Assembly: GCA_903907925.1 (NCBI GenBank)
Contig: CAIVQB010000016.1
Location: 1-61,306 of the forward strand
DNA: 61,306 bases
Source of the DNA: an uncultured Verrucomicrobiota bacterium
GTDB lineage: Bacteria; Verrucomicrobiota; Verrucomicrobiia; Limisphaerales; UBA9464
Direction: 5' to 3'
Within the stretch, counting starts at the first letter, position 1, and every line of letters starts with the position of its first letter. A program made the translations under genes and the position numbers. The notes below the pieces were generated by a model that saw nothing but the letters and a program-made list of their open reading frames with translations, made no database searches and was not told the DNA's origin. Shown here in pieces: positions 1-8,613 of the stretch.

Positions 1-1
1 C

Positions 2-112
2 CGTGGCTTTCGTACCGTCGAGTACTTCACCGCCATGATCTACCTCGTAGCCTCTCATCTGAAGTTCAACCTCCCAGACCCGCTACCAACTACCCACACA
101 AAGTCATATTGA
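2..112 (+). mobile_element. C-terminal remnant of a probable DDE transposase
   Basis: An open frame enters from the left edge and ends at a TGA at 110-112, giving 36 residues that begin RGFRTVEYFTAMIYLVASHL and finish LPTTHTKSY. The pattern of an RGFR turn, then an AMIYLVA helix, then a short Pro-rich tail resembles the C-terminal end of IS transposases with a DDE fold. Only the tail is in the window, so the IS family cannot be named. The insertion lies head-to-head against the broken gene at 104-463. The identification is inferred from a short segment and could be wrong. Confidence 0.4.
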
Positions 113-463
113 GGCACAAAAGGACACAATGACCGGGTTCTCACTCGTGTTGGCGGCCAGCGTCGGACCGCTCGCCGGGTGATACCACCCCTGAAGATCC
201 GGTGAACCGGCGGCACTGTTAATGTGTTCGGAGGGGGAGTCAAAGAGCGTAAGGTTCGTGCTGGCGATCGCCGACTCCAACCTGTAGCCGTAGCTCCATT
301 CCGGAACCGTCGGATTCGGGTTCATCGACTCCTGCGGAGCACCGAGGAGTTCATTCCGTTTGAGGTCGAGCGCCGCGTTCCAGTCGGCAGCGGCAACACC
401 GGGTCGGACGACTGCGGCCACCAGGATCCAGGCGAACAACGAGGGGATTTTGAAAAGCGACAT
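104..463 (-). pseudogene. exported hypothetical protein, probably truncated
   Basis: This 119-residue frame starts with a clear signal peptide (MSLFKIPSLFAWILVAAVV, then an AAA-type cleavage region). It continues with a WSYGYR segment and a 'SPDLQGWYHPASGPTLAAN' segment, which look like the N-terminal part of a longer secreted verrucomicrobial protein. It stops abruptly at 104, where the opposite strand reads as the end of a transposase. The likely explanation is that an IS insertion removed the rest of the gene. No enzymatic motif is visible. A short complete exported protein is the alternative. Confidence 0.45.
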
Positions 464-493
464 GATCGTCCGTGGTTGAGTATTCAGAAGTAT

Positions 494-670
494 TCAGAAC
501 GGCTTCTTCGAATCGGTCCCCGGTGGCAGGTACTGATAGTAGTTGAGGGAACCAGCACGCCCTTGTGGAGTGGAGTGGATTGGCGTCGGCGGCAAGAGTG
601 GCCGTTCCAACGCCCGAATGTCCATCCGAGAATCACCCACGCGAAACCCGTAATAACCGGGAGGTAACAC
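494..670 (-). CDS. possible small ORF downstream of gltX
   Basis: Reading the minus strand downstream of gltX, one frame gives a protein-like segment with VLPPGYYGFRVGDSRMDIR near its start and LNYYQYLPPGTDSKKPF before a TGA at 494-496. The first usable start in frame is a GTG at 670, giving 58 residues; the frame stays open further upstream without a good start. It may be the tail of a decayed gene or a short protein of unknown function. A competing frame covers the same stretch, so confidence is low. No other gene was seen between 464 and 747. Confidence 0.22.
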   Translation of the reverse strand: MLPPGYYGFRVGDSRMDIRALERPLLPPTPIHSTPQGRAGSLNYYQYLPPGTDSKKPF

Positions 671-747
671 GCACCCGCCACCTCGATCCTCCCCCGCCCG
701 GAGGATCCCACCGCCAGCGACGATGTTTTCTGGCGAAGCAACCCGAC

Positions 748-2109
748 CTACGAGCCCGAAACCATCCGCGCACGTTCCAGTCGCCGGGCCACTTTCTCCC
801 GTCCCAATACCTCCAACAAATGATACAAACTGGGTCCCACCAACCGACCGGTGCAGGCCACCCGGCAGGGCGGTATCAGCGCTCCCACCTTCATACCCAG
901 TTCAGCGGCAAGGCCTTTCAATGAAACCTCCAGAGCGGCAGCCGTGAACTCGGGCAACGCGGCGAACCGCGCGGCAAGTTGAGACACGATCGGCACCGCG
1001 GCCGGGATCAACGCCTTGGCTTTCGCCTCCGCCTCATAGGCCACCGCGTCGTCGAGTGCGAAATAGAAGTCGGTCCAGACCGGCAATTCCTTGAACAACT
1101 TCCCTTTCTCCTGCGCGGTCAGCAGCGCCGCCCGGACGTAGGCTGGATCGAATCCCGCCGTCTCGATGCCGGCCTTCCGCAGTGCTTCCACTCCATTTTC
1201 GACAAACCGATCCGGACTTAGCCGACGGGTGTGTTCGAAATGGAAATGCTCCAGCTTTTTCAGGTCGAACCGCGCGTTGCTCCGGTTGATGTCAGGCAGG
1301 TCGAACAGCGGGGCGATTTCCGCGGCGGTGAACAGTTCGGTGGCCGTCTTGGACGACCAACCGAGCAGGCTCAGGTAGTTTATGACCGCCTCGGGCAGGT
1401 ACCCATCGTCGATGTAGCTCTGCACGCTGGCACCCTGATCCCGCTTGCTCATCTTGGATCCGTCGAGATTCAAGATCAGCGGAATATGAGCATAGCGCGG
1501 GGGCTCAACACCGAAGGCTTCGAACAGGGCAATATGCTTGGCGGTGTTGCTCAAATGATCTTCGCCACGAATCACGTGGGTGATGCCCATTTCGAGATCG
1601 TCGACCACATTGACGAAGTGGAACACCGGCACGCCATCGCTGCGGATGAGAACCCAATCGGGATCCAGCGCTTCGCGATCGGTCAGCGGCCGCACCACAT
1701 CACCGACCACCAGATCGGGAATGGTCACCGGATCACGGGTCATCCGAAAGAACAGCGCGCCGTCCTTTTCATACGCCAACCCCTTTGCCTTCAATTCCTC
1801 TGCCCGACGCCGATAAATCTCCCCGCGCCGGCTCTGAAAATAGGGCCCGAAGTCGCCACGAACCGGTCCGTCGGCATCGCCGGTCAGGGGACCTTCGTCC
1901 CAATCCAAACCCAGCCAGCGCAGTCCAGACAGAATGACATCCACCGCCTCCTGCGAATTGCGCGCATTGTCGGTGTCTTCAATGCGGAGGACGAACGTCC
2001 CGCCGGTATGACGGGCGTAGAGCCAGTTAAACAACGCCGTCCGCGCACCGCCGACGTGGAGGTAGCCGGTGGGTGACGGGGCAAAACGAACGCGAACAGG
2101 TGCCGACAT
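748..2109 (-). CDS. gltX: glutamate--tRNA ligase
   Basis: Class I aminoacyl-tRNA synthetase charging tRNA(Glu) with glutamate in the cytoplasm. The 453-residue protein begins MSAPVRVRFAPSPTGYLHVG, which contains the HIGH-type motif (YLHVGG, residues 16-21). The KMSKS-type loop is GSKMSKRDQ (K219-R223). An IEDTDNAR block near residue 43 and the GEDHLSNTAKH block near 182 are typical of GluRS. The C-terminal anticodon-binding part ends with the usual VACTGRLVGPSLYHLLEVLG helix region, so the enzyme is complete although slightly short for the family. It is transcribed away from the palindrome at 2215-2245 and appears monocistronic or the last gene after the PhzF homologue. Confidence 0.97.
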   Translation of the reverse strand: MSAPVRVRFAPSPTGYLHVGGARTALFNWLYARHTGGTFVLRIEDTDNARNSQEAVDVILSGLRWLGLDWDEGPLTGDADGPVRGDFGPYFQSRRGEIYRRRAEELKAKGLAYEKDGALFFRMTRDPVTIPDLVVGDVVRPLTDREALDPDWVLIRSDGVPVFHFVNVVDDLEMGITHVIRGEDHLSNTAKHIALFEAFGVEPPRYAHIPLILNLDGSKMSKRDQGASVQSYIDDGYLPEAVINYLSLLGWSSKTATELFTAAEIAPLFDLPDINRSNARFDLKKLEHFHFEHTRRLSPDRFVENGVEALRKAGIETAGFDPAYVRAALLTAQEKGKLFKELPVWTDFYFALDDAVAYEAEAKAKALIPAAVPIVSQLAARFAALPEFTAAALEVSLKGLAAELGMKVGALIPPCRVACTGRLVGPSLYHLLEVLGREKVARRLERARMVSGS

Positions 2110-2214
2110 GGGATGGGGAATTTAGCGGGAACGACGGAGTCAAATCCAGCTTTGGAACGTGTTTTGAAGCGGCGATGTTTCGAAGTGGGCTCCACCTCTC
2201 CCGCCCTACTGGCA

Positions 2215-2245
2215 CCCTCCCCTCCATTCGGAATGGAGGGGAGGG
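2215..2245. terminator. perfect 14-bp hairpin between phzF-like gene and gltX
   Basis: The arms ccctcccctccatt and aatggaggggaggg are exact reverse complements around a 3-nt loop (cgg). The hairpin lies 100 bp downstream of the PhzF-family gene on the minus strand and about 105 bp upstream of gltX. No T-run follows on either strand, so it may be a Rho-independent-like end without a U tract, or a palindromic intergenic repeat. The rest of the 2110-2344 gap shows nothing recognisable. Confidence 0.45.
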
Positions 2246-2344
2246 ACGGGGAGAGGCGGCGCTTCACGGCCGCTGGGAGGTGCCCGGTGTCCGACCTCGC
2301 ATTGACTCAAATGGCGAGGCACGCGCCGGCCGATTCGAGCGAAG

Positions 2345-3142
2345 TCAAACCAGTTCACCCTTCCACACCGTGACTGCGTCACCCAGCAATTGAACGCGGT
2401 CGCCCGACGCGGAGAGGCGCATCACGACCTCCCCGCCCCGCGCACTGGCCTGCCATCCGCGCAGCAACCGTTTACCGAGGCGGGCGCTCCAGTACGGCGC
2501 CAGAGTGCAATGCGCCGAGCCGGTAACCGGATCCTCGGGCACTCCCACCGCTGGAGCAAAGAACCGCGATACAATGTCGTAGTCCGCCCCACCGGCACGG
2601 GCGGTCACGATGACGCCTCGGACCGGGAGCAACGACAGTCGCACCAGATCGGGTTTCAGCCTCCGCACCGCTGCTTCATCGGGCAATTCGCACAGGAAAT
2701 CGTCCGTGCTCTTCCCGGTCCAAAGGGGTCGCTCGCCGAGCCCGGCGATCAGTTCATCCGGCGGCTCGACGGCGGTCGCCGGTCGCGAAGGAAAATCCAT
2801 CGCGATGGCCGGGCCGGCCCGTTCGCAGGTCAGAAGCCCGCTGTGCAACGTTTGAAATCGGGCAGATTGATCGGACCGCAGCCGTCCCGACTCCCACAAC
2901 GCATGCGCGGCCGCCAGCGTCGCGTGGCCGCACAACGCCACTTCAGCAGCCGGCGTGAACCACCGCAGTTCCCACTCGTCTCCCCGCGCCACCACGAAGG
3001 CGGTCTCGGACAGATTCATCTCGGCGGCCACACGCTGCATCCAGTCGGCCCCCACCGGGCCGGCTGGAAAACAGACCGCAGCCGGATTGCCGCGAAACGG
3101 TTCGGCGGTGAAAGCGTCGATGACACAAATGGGTGCGCGCAT
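2345..3142 (-). CDS. PhzF family isomerase/epimerase-like protein
   Basis: This 265-residue protein has the diaminopimelate-epimerase-like fold of the PhzF family. It starts MRAPICVIDAFTAEPFRGNP, which carries the family's VDAFT..F.GNPAAV signature. The SETAFV motif holds the catalytic glutamate (about E46), CGHATL follows near residue 75, and EDPVTGSAHC lies in the C-terminal half. The frame stays open far upstream, but family alignment places the start at the ATG at 3142, preceded by a purine-rich gagggtaggg. The substrate cannot be inferred; only some family members act in phenazine synthesis, and no phenazine genes are present here. It diverges from the cytochrome c gene at 3251. Confidence 0.9.
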   Translation of the reverse strand: MRAPICVIDAFTAEPFRGNPAAVCFPAGPVGADWMQRVAAEMNLSETAFVVARGDEWELRWFTPAAEVALCGHATLAAAHALWESGRLRSDQSARFQTLHSGLLTCERAGPAIAMDFPSRPATAVEPPDELIAGLGERPLWTGKSTDDFLCELPDEAAVRRLKPDLVRLSLLPVRGVIVTARAGGADYDIVSRFFAPAVGVPEDPVTGSAHCTLAPYWSARLGKRLLRGWQASARGGEVVMRLSASGDRVQLLGDAVTVWKGELV

Positions 3143-3250
3143 TCGATCCCTACCCTCGAAGCATGCGTCATCGGTTCCAAGGCGGAATTCGGTGGAATCG
3201 GAAGAGCGCCCGCCCGTTGACTTGGCCGGCCCGGTCCATAACGTCCGCGG

Positions 3251-4936
3251 ATGCCTGTTCCCCAACCCTCGTGGCGCACGATCGTCTGGCTTCTTCTCCT
3301 TGGTGGCAGCCTCGTCACCGGTCAGGCGCAAACGGCACCCGACCTCGCCGCCTCGATTTCCCGCGGCCGGGTTCTCTTCGCCGCCGATTGTGTCCTCTGC
3401 CATCAGGTGACCGGCCGCGGAACCCCGGGTGTATATCCACCGCTGGCAGGATCCGACTGGCTGGCGCCGAACCGCCGGAGCGCGATCGAAGCGGTGGTGG
3501 CCGGATTGAATCGCGAACTCACCGTTCTCGGGCGGGCCTATCACGGTCAAATGCCGGCGCAGATATTGAACGACGCTCAAGTCGCCGACGTGCTGACCTT
3601 TGTCTACAATTCCTGGAGCAATCCCGGTGGCACCTTCACCGCCGCCGAAGTCGCCGGGGTCCGGTCGACCACCGGTTTCAAAACGTTTGAAGCCCTCAAG
3701 AAGGCCAGCGGCTTCCAACCCCTGCCCCACGCGCCCGAGGGATTCGTGCTGTCCGAGGTTGCGCACCTTCCGGATTTTGCCACCCGCCTCGCGAGCGACG
3801 GGACCGGTCATCACCTCTACGTCCTCGGCCAGGCCGGCGCGGTGTGGCGACTCGATCTCAGCACGCATCAATTCCGGCAAATCCTCTGGCCGTCGAATTA
3901 TCCCGGCCTGCACGGGGCGGAATTCCAAACCCTGGGAATGACCCTCGACGCGCAGAAACACCTGTGGATCACCTTCAATCAGCGGGTGGATTCGCGTCCG
4001 CTGGTGACCAACGAAGTCGGCATCTTCCGGACTGCGGCCTTCGACAAACAAGGCGACCCGGTCCAGCCCGAACTGTGGTTCCGCACCCACTATCCCTACG
4101 GCATCGGACCCTACAATCACGGCATCTCCGATATCCGATTCGGGCCCGACGGACAGTTGTACGTCAGCAGCGGATCGCGAACCGACGGCGGCGAAGCCGG
4201 CACGGCACCCAATCTCGGCACGATGGGCGAAGTGGACATCACCGCGACGGTCTGGCGCTTTGATCCCAAGTCGACGGCACCCCGAATCGAAATCGTGGCC
4301 CGTGGCATTCGCAATGCCTACAGCCTCGGTTGGGATGGATCCGGACACCTCTTCACGGTGAGCAACGGGCCCGACGCTCATGCCGGTGAGGAGATGGACA
4401 TGGTGACGCCCCCGGTGGCCGGTGCGGAACCCGAGCATCACGGCTTCCCGTTTCAACTCGGTGACACACCGGCCGGAAAGAAGTGGTATCCCTACACGCC
4501 GGTCGCAGCGGACGGGATGAAGTTTGTGATGCCCGTATTGAATCAGGGACCGGCCGGACTTCTGGATGGAAAACCCACCGCGACCTTCAGCCCGCATAGT
4601 TCTCCGGCCGGACTTCTCTGGCTCGGCGACGACTGGCCGGCCGGATTCCGGAACAGCTTTCTGATGGGACGATTTGGCAATCTGATCGGGACCGGCAATG
4701 GTCAGGATTCCGGATTCGACCTCCTGAAAGTAACCCCGGAACGACATCCCGACGGATCCTGGACCGCGACCACCACCACCGTCCTGTCGCCGTTGGCCCG
4801 ACCAATCGACATTCATCCCGCCGGACGCGGCCGCCTCTTCATCCTCGAATACACCCGTCCAACCGACTTCAAGGGCCAATTGGGTTGGCTGCCGGGTCGG
4901 ATCCTCGAACTGCGCGCGGTTTCAGCGGCGCGATGA
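3251..4936 (+). CDS. secreted cytochrome c / sorbosone dehydrogenase-like protein
   Basis: The 561-residue protein has an N-terminal signal peptide (IVWLLLLGGSLVTGQAQ). A small class I cytochrome c domain follows, with the haem-binding CVLCH at residues 47-51 and a possible axial Met in YHGQMP near residue 101. From about residue 160 the sequence looks like a beta-propeller of the glucose/sorbosone dehydrogenase type (SDIRFGPDGQLYVSSGS, GIRNAYSLGWD, NGPDAHAGEEMD). The protein is expected to be a periplasmic redox enzyme oxidising a sugar or alcohol and passing electrons to the fused haem. Whether PQQ is the cofactor and what the substrate is cannot be read from sequence. It is divergent to the PhzF gene and stands alone. 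Confidence 0.8.
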   Translation: MPVPQPSWRTIVWLLLLGGSLVTGQAQTAPDLAASISRGRVLFAADCVLCHQVTGRGTPGVYPPLAGSDWLAPNRRSAIEAVVAGLNRELTVLGRAYHGQMPAQILNDAQVADVLTFVYNSWSNPGGTFTAAEVAGVRSTTGFKTFEALKKASGFQPLPHAPEGFVLSEVAHLPDFATRLASDGTGHHLYVLGQAGAVWRLDLSTHQFRQILWPSNYPGLHGAEFQTLGMTLDAQKHLWITFNQRVDSRPLVTNEVGIFRTAAFDKQGDPVQPELWFRTHYPYGIGPYNHGISDIRFGPDGQLYVSSGSRTDGGEAGTAPNLGTMGEVDITATVWRFDPKSTAPRIEIVARGIRNAYSLGWDGSGHLFTVSNGPDAHAGEEMDMVTPPVAGAEPEHHGFPFQLGDTPAGKKWYPYTPVAADGMKFVMPVLNQGPAGLLDGKPTATFSPHSSPAGLLWLGDDWPAGFRNSFLMGRFGNLIGTGNGQDSGFDLLKVTPERHPDGSWTATTTTVLSPLARPIDIHPAGRGRLFILEYTRPTDFKGQLGWLPGRILELRAVSAAR

Positions 4937-5043
4937 GCCCCGTCCGCAGCAACTCTCTCGCCCCTGACCTCTCACCCCTCGCCCCTCGCCTCGATTTTCC
5001 GGTTTTCCCTGTTCTGTCTCCAGACCAGTGCTAGCTTCAGTCC

Positions 5044-5913
5044 GTGAGCGGTTCGTGCGTCAACCCACCCGCGCAGTTCACTGAGTCGCAACTGGCAGCA
5101 ATGCTTGTTCTGCTGGCCGACGACGACCCTGCGGTTCACGGAGCCATCCGTGCCCTGCTCACCTCCGGTGGCGAACCGGTCATCCGATTCCTCGAGCAAA
5201 ATCGACTCCACCGGACTCCGGCCATCCGCCTGCGCATCCGCGAACTGCTCAATGACCGGGCGGTCCAGCGTTACGACAACGAATTCCTCGGATTCATCCT
5301 CAGTCGCGGCGAGCAATTCGATCTGGAGGAGGCGATCTGGGCGCTCACCCTGACTCGTTTTCCCGAGGCCAATATCAGCGCGTTCAAGGCCCAGCTCGAT
5401 GCCTGGGCCGACCGGGTCCGGAGCCGGTTGCTGACCATCGCCACCGGCCAGGAAACCCTGCTCGCGCTGAATCACGTGCTGTTTGAGGAACTCGGGTTCC
5501 ACGGTGCCGAGGCCGACTATTACAACCCGGCCAACAGCTACATGAACTGCGTGATGGACAGTCGGCGTGGCATTCCGATTTCACTGAGCGCAATCTACCT
5601 TTGCGTCGCCCGCCGACTGAGCCTGCCCGTCGCCGGAATCGGAATGCCGGGCCACTTCCTGTGCCGTTACCAAACCCCGCGGGAAGAGTTCTACGTTGAT
5701 CCCTTTCACCGAGGAAAACTGCTGACCCGGATCGATTGCAAACGCCGGATCGCCCAACTGGCGGTGGAGTACGACGACAGCCAGCTCGCACCCGTCAGCA
5801 GCCGCCGGATGGTCCAACGAATGATCGCCAACCTGCACCTGATCCATAAGGAACGAAAACAGCGAGCCGAAGCCGAACGCCTGCAACGCTACCTAATCGC
5901 GTTGTCACGGTAG
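5044..5913 (+). CDS. SirB1-family transglutaminase-like protein
   Basis: The 289-residue protein matches the SirB1/transglutaminase-core-2 family. An N-terminal helical part precedes a core containing NHVLFEELGFHGAEADYYNP, then SRRGIPISLSAIYLCVARRL, then GMPGHFLCRY and FYVDPFHRG. Such proteins are cytoplasmic, conserved and of unproven biochemical role, and some neighbour peptide-chain release factor genes. The annotated start is a GTG at 5044; an in-frame ATG at 5101 would give a protein lacking 19 residues. The preceding gap (4937-5043) holds a pyrimidine-rich run of cctctcaccc-type units and no gene. Confidence 0.85.
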   Translation: MSGSCVNPPAQFTESQLAAMLVLLADDDPAVHGAIRALLTSGGEPVIRFLEQNRLHRTPAIRLRIRELLNDRAVQRYDNEFLGFILSRGEQFDLEEAIWALTLTRFPEANISAFKAQLDAWADRVRSRLLTIATGQETLLALNHVLFEELGFHGAEADYYNPANSYMNCVMDSRRGIPISLSAIYLCVARRLSLPVAGIGMPGHFLCRYQTPREEFYVDPFHRGKLLTRIDCKRRIAQLAVEYDDSQLAPVSSRRMVQRMIANLHLIHKERKQRAEAERLQRYLIALSR

Positions 5914-6043
5914 GGGGCGCAGAAGAAGCAAAATGCGCGGTCTCACGCCGCCGCGCGGACGTTCCCGGTTCGTCGAGCGCCCTCGCGGGGAAGTAAACAA
6001 ACGGCTACATGGGCAAGCCCCCATTGCTTTCCGTCTGTTACAT

Positions 6044-6142
6044 GGCGGCGTGGCGCTTCGCTTCCCGCCGCGCTCCATATTCCACCTGCAACCCCTCATG
6101 GAGTGCGCCGGCAAAGCGCAGCGTCGACGGCGCTATGGAACC
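6044..6142. repeat. REP-like inverted pair, units B and A
   Basis: Two short units sit in the 351-bp gap after the SirB1-like gene. Unit B (6044-6079) ends cgccgcgctccata; unit A (6098-6142) starts atggagtgcgccggca and ends ggcgctatggaacc. The reverse complement of B aligns with A (TGGAG-C/T-GCG-C/G-CGG then AAGCG then CGCCGC/GGCGC), so the two are diverged inverted copies of one palindromic unit. The same A and B units occur twice more at 37602-37957. The remainder of 5914-6264 holds no recognisable gene. Confidence 0.75.
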
Positions 6143-6264
6143 GGGAAGCATCGAAACGAACGGGCCCAAGGGCACTCCACTCGACTGCCAGACCGCCCGA
6201 AACTGGAATTGTGAACTTCCCTCCCAGGTGTCAGGCAATTGGACGTTTCTCATCCTTTGACACT

Positions 6265-6840
6265 TTAGACCCTGAGCGAACCACGGAACCCCCGGCCGGC
6301 ATAGTAGGACTGCGCACCGTTGTGGCCCACAAAGACGCGGCCGTAGCGACGATCACCATAGATCGCGCCGCCGAGTTCTCGAACATCAGCAGGCGTTGCA
6401 ATCCAACTCGACGACTTGGTGTCGAACTCACCCAATTTTTGCAGTTCGAAATATTGTTCCTCGGTCAAAAGCTCAATTCCCGTGGCCCCGGCCATCTCCA
6501 TGGCGCTGCCAATCGGTTTGTGTTCCTTCCGCGAATCCAGTGCCTCCCGGTCGTAACACAGGCTGGTTCGGCCGGCGGGGCTCTGCTCGGAACAATCAAA
6601 GAAAACGTATTCGCCGGACTTCTTGTCCTGGCCCACCACATCCGGTTCACCGCCGGTGCGTTCCATTTCCTGAAGCGTCCACAGCTTCTCTGGATTAGCC
6701 TTCAACCGGGCCTCCACCTTGATCCACTCCAGCCCCTGATGCCGGCTCAGGTTTTTCTCAAACCGGGCTTTCAATCCGCTGAGCAGTTCTTCCCGCAGTT
6801 TTGGGGACAACTCCCTCTTCGCCTTCTTCATGGTGGTCAT
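6265..6840 (-). CDS. DUF4256 family protein
   Basis: This cytoplasmic protein of about 190 residues has the features of the DUF4256 family: GLKARFEKNLSRHQGLEWIK near the start, TLQEMERTGGEPDVVGQD, then YVFFDCSEQSPAGRTSLCYD and a C-terminal YGDRRYGRVFVGHNGAQSYY. The function of this family is unknown. The frame extends to 6915, but conserved sequence begins only at MKKAKRELSPKLR, so the start is at 6840 or the ATG at 6831. No clear Shine-Dalgarno sequence is visible. It lies between the REP-like pair and the MFS gene, both on its strand, with a 231-bp gap upstream containing tandem ttcaact-type units (about 7022-7070). Confidence 0.85.
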   Translation of the reverse strand: MTTMKKAKRELSPKLREELLSGLKARFEKNLSRHQGLEWIKVEARLKANPEKLWTLQEMERTGGEPDVVGQDKKSGEYVFFDCSEQSPAGRTSLCYDREALDSRKEHKPIGSAMEMAGATGIELLTEEQYFELQKLGEFDTKSSSWIATPADVRELGGAIYGDRRYGRVFVGHNGAQSYYAGRGFRGSLRV

Positions 6841-7071
6841 GGTCTGGACGGTCGTCAGCGCAGGTATTCCAATTTGATATTCCGTCAAACAACTGGCCGC
6901 AAATGAGATCATCAAGTGTCGAATTGGACCCCTTGGAACGGGCCTTCAGCCTTCCACGGACTCTCCAGCCCGCATCCTTGACCTTTGCCCATGGCTGGTC
7001 TGGATCGCGCCGTTGGCGCTGAACTCTTCATCCTTCAACTCTTCAACCTTTTCACCCTTCAACTGGTCCAC

Positions 7072-8355
7072 CTACACCCCCGCCGCGGCCGCGCTGACCC
7101 GCGCGTGCAACACATCGCCGCGGACCAGTTTCTTCCAGGCAATCGCTCCAGTGAGCAGGGCCAGCAACGAGCAGACGACGTAGGGCCAGCTCGGGTGACG
7201 GTCGTACATCCATCCGGCGAACAACGGTCCGATGATCCGGGCCAGACTGGCGCCGGATTGCGCCACACCGAAAGTCAGTCCGCGCTCAGTTTCCGGAGCG
7301 AGTCGTTGCAGCAGGGCAAAGAGCGGCGGCCGGGTCAGGCCGGATCCGATGGCAATCAAGGCCACGAAGAAAAACAGCAGACGCCATGAGCCGCCCTGCG
7401 CCGAAAACATGGTGCTCCAGGCGAGGGGTTCATTGCCCCGCAGCCAGGGCATCGGCAGCAAACCGGCCGCGAAGATCAGCAGGCTGATGGCGACGAGTTT
7501 CGGTTCGCCGACTTTCTTGATGATCTTGCCAATCGGCCCGCCCTGGACAAACGCGCCGATGATTCCGGCAAACGAAAACAGAACGGCACCGACCTTCCGA
7601 GCGGACGGATCGTCGAGATTGAAATTGCGGGTCACCAGGATCGCCAGGTTGCTCTCGAAGCAGGTGAAACCGAAGGTCGCCAGGAAGAACACCACCACCA
7701 GGAATCCCAGGATTGGCGTGCCCATCACGTGGATCACCCCTTCCCGGCGGTTCCGTTCGACGGCCGGCTTCAAGCCCGGCCGCCAGCTTTCCGGCAGATT
7801 GGTGAAGGCGAAGAGGAAGTTGGCCGCGCAAATCGTCGCCGCCAGCCATCCCGGCCCACTGGGCCCGATCAACGCCTGGCCGGCCAGTGCCACCAGCGGT
7901 CCGATGATGAATCCGAGTCCGAACGCCATGCCGATCAAACCCATGCGTTTGCCGCTCTCCTCCGGCGGCGTGATGTCGGCGATGTAGGCTTGCGCCACCG
8001 TGATGTTGGCGCCGCAAATGCCCGCGAAGATCCGCGACAGGAAGATCACCCATAGCGCCGTCGAACCCGTCAACGTCGAGCCGAAGGCAAAGAGCGCATA
8101 GCTGCCGGCGGCGCCGGCGGTGCTGATCAGCAGGACCGGACGGCGCCCGACCCGATCGCTCCACGCCCCCCAGGCCGGTGCGAACAGGAATTGCATCGCC
8201 GAATACGCCGCCATGATCGTGCCCACCATCAAGCCACTGGCGTGCAAGCCGTGCGCGTAGGTGGGCAGCAACGGAAGGACAATTCCGAACCCGATCAGGT
8301 CGATGAAAACGGTCAGGAAAATGATCACCAACGGTGACCTCTGCGATTTGCTCAT
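7072..8355 (-). CDS. MFS transporter, TetA/multidrug-like
   Basis: The 427-residue protein has about twelve membrane segments and belongs to the major facilitator superfamily. It opens MSKSQRSPLVIIFLTVFIDL followed by IGFGIVLPLLPTYA, typical of TetA-like drug/H+ antiporters. The motif-A loop is WGAWSDRVGRRPVLL, and the motif-C region of TM5 is GFGLGFIIGPLVA (family knowledge). It probably exports a small molecule across the inner membrane; the substrate is unknown. The frame continues upstream to 8601, but homology supports the ATG at 8355. No regulator is adjacent. The 258-bp gap to the divergent gene at 8614 presumably holds both promoters, but none was recognised. Confidence 0.88.
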   Translation of the reverse strand: MSKSQRSPLVIIFLTVFIDLIGFGIVLPLLPTYAHGLHASGLMVGTIMAAYSAMQFLFAPAWGAWSDRVGRRPVLLISTAGAAGSYALFAFGSTLTGSTALWVIFLSRIFAGICGANITVAQAYIADITPPEESGKRMGLIGMAFGLGFIIGPLVALAGQALIGPSGPGWLAATICAANFLFAFTNLPESWRPGLKPAVERNRREGVIHVMGTPILGFLVVVFFLATFGFTCFESNLAILVTRNFNLDDPSARKVGAVLFSFAGIIGAFVQGGPIGKIIKKVGEPKLVAISLLIFAAGLLPMPWLRGNEPLAWSTMFSAQGGSWRLLFFFVALIAIGSGLTRPPLFALLQRLAPETERGLTFGVAQSGASLARIIGPLFAGWMYDRHPSWPYVVCSLLALLTGAIAWKKLVRGDVLHARVSAAAAGV

Positions 8356-8613
8356 GTCTGCCGAAAGGCTGGAGGGCGTCCCCCGATCGCGCAAGGGCGA
8401 GTCGGCAGCGCCTTCGAACGGTTCCACCCAACAGACAGAGAAAGGTTTCCACCACTCCTCCGACAGACCCGTTCTCAACTGCTCGGTCTGCCGCACGCTT
8501 CGGACCTCCCAGCCGCCACGTGAAAGGTTGAATTCGGGCCAGTTGACCGTGACAAGAACAAGCGCCAAAACCGCAAAAGACGCACAACCGGGTCCGCACA
8601 AAACGAATCATCC

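Noticed and set aside
3143-4879. Upstream 579-residue extension of the PhzF frame, giving 844 residues
   Set aside because: It runs antisense through the cytochrome c gene, with composition unlike a protein; PhzF homology starts at 3142.
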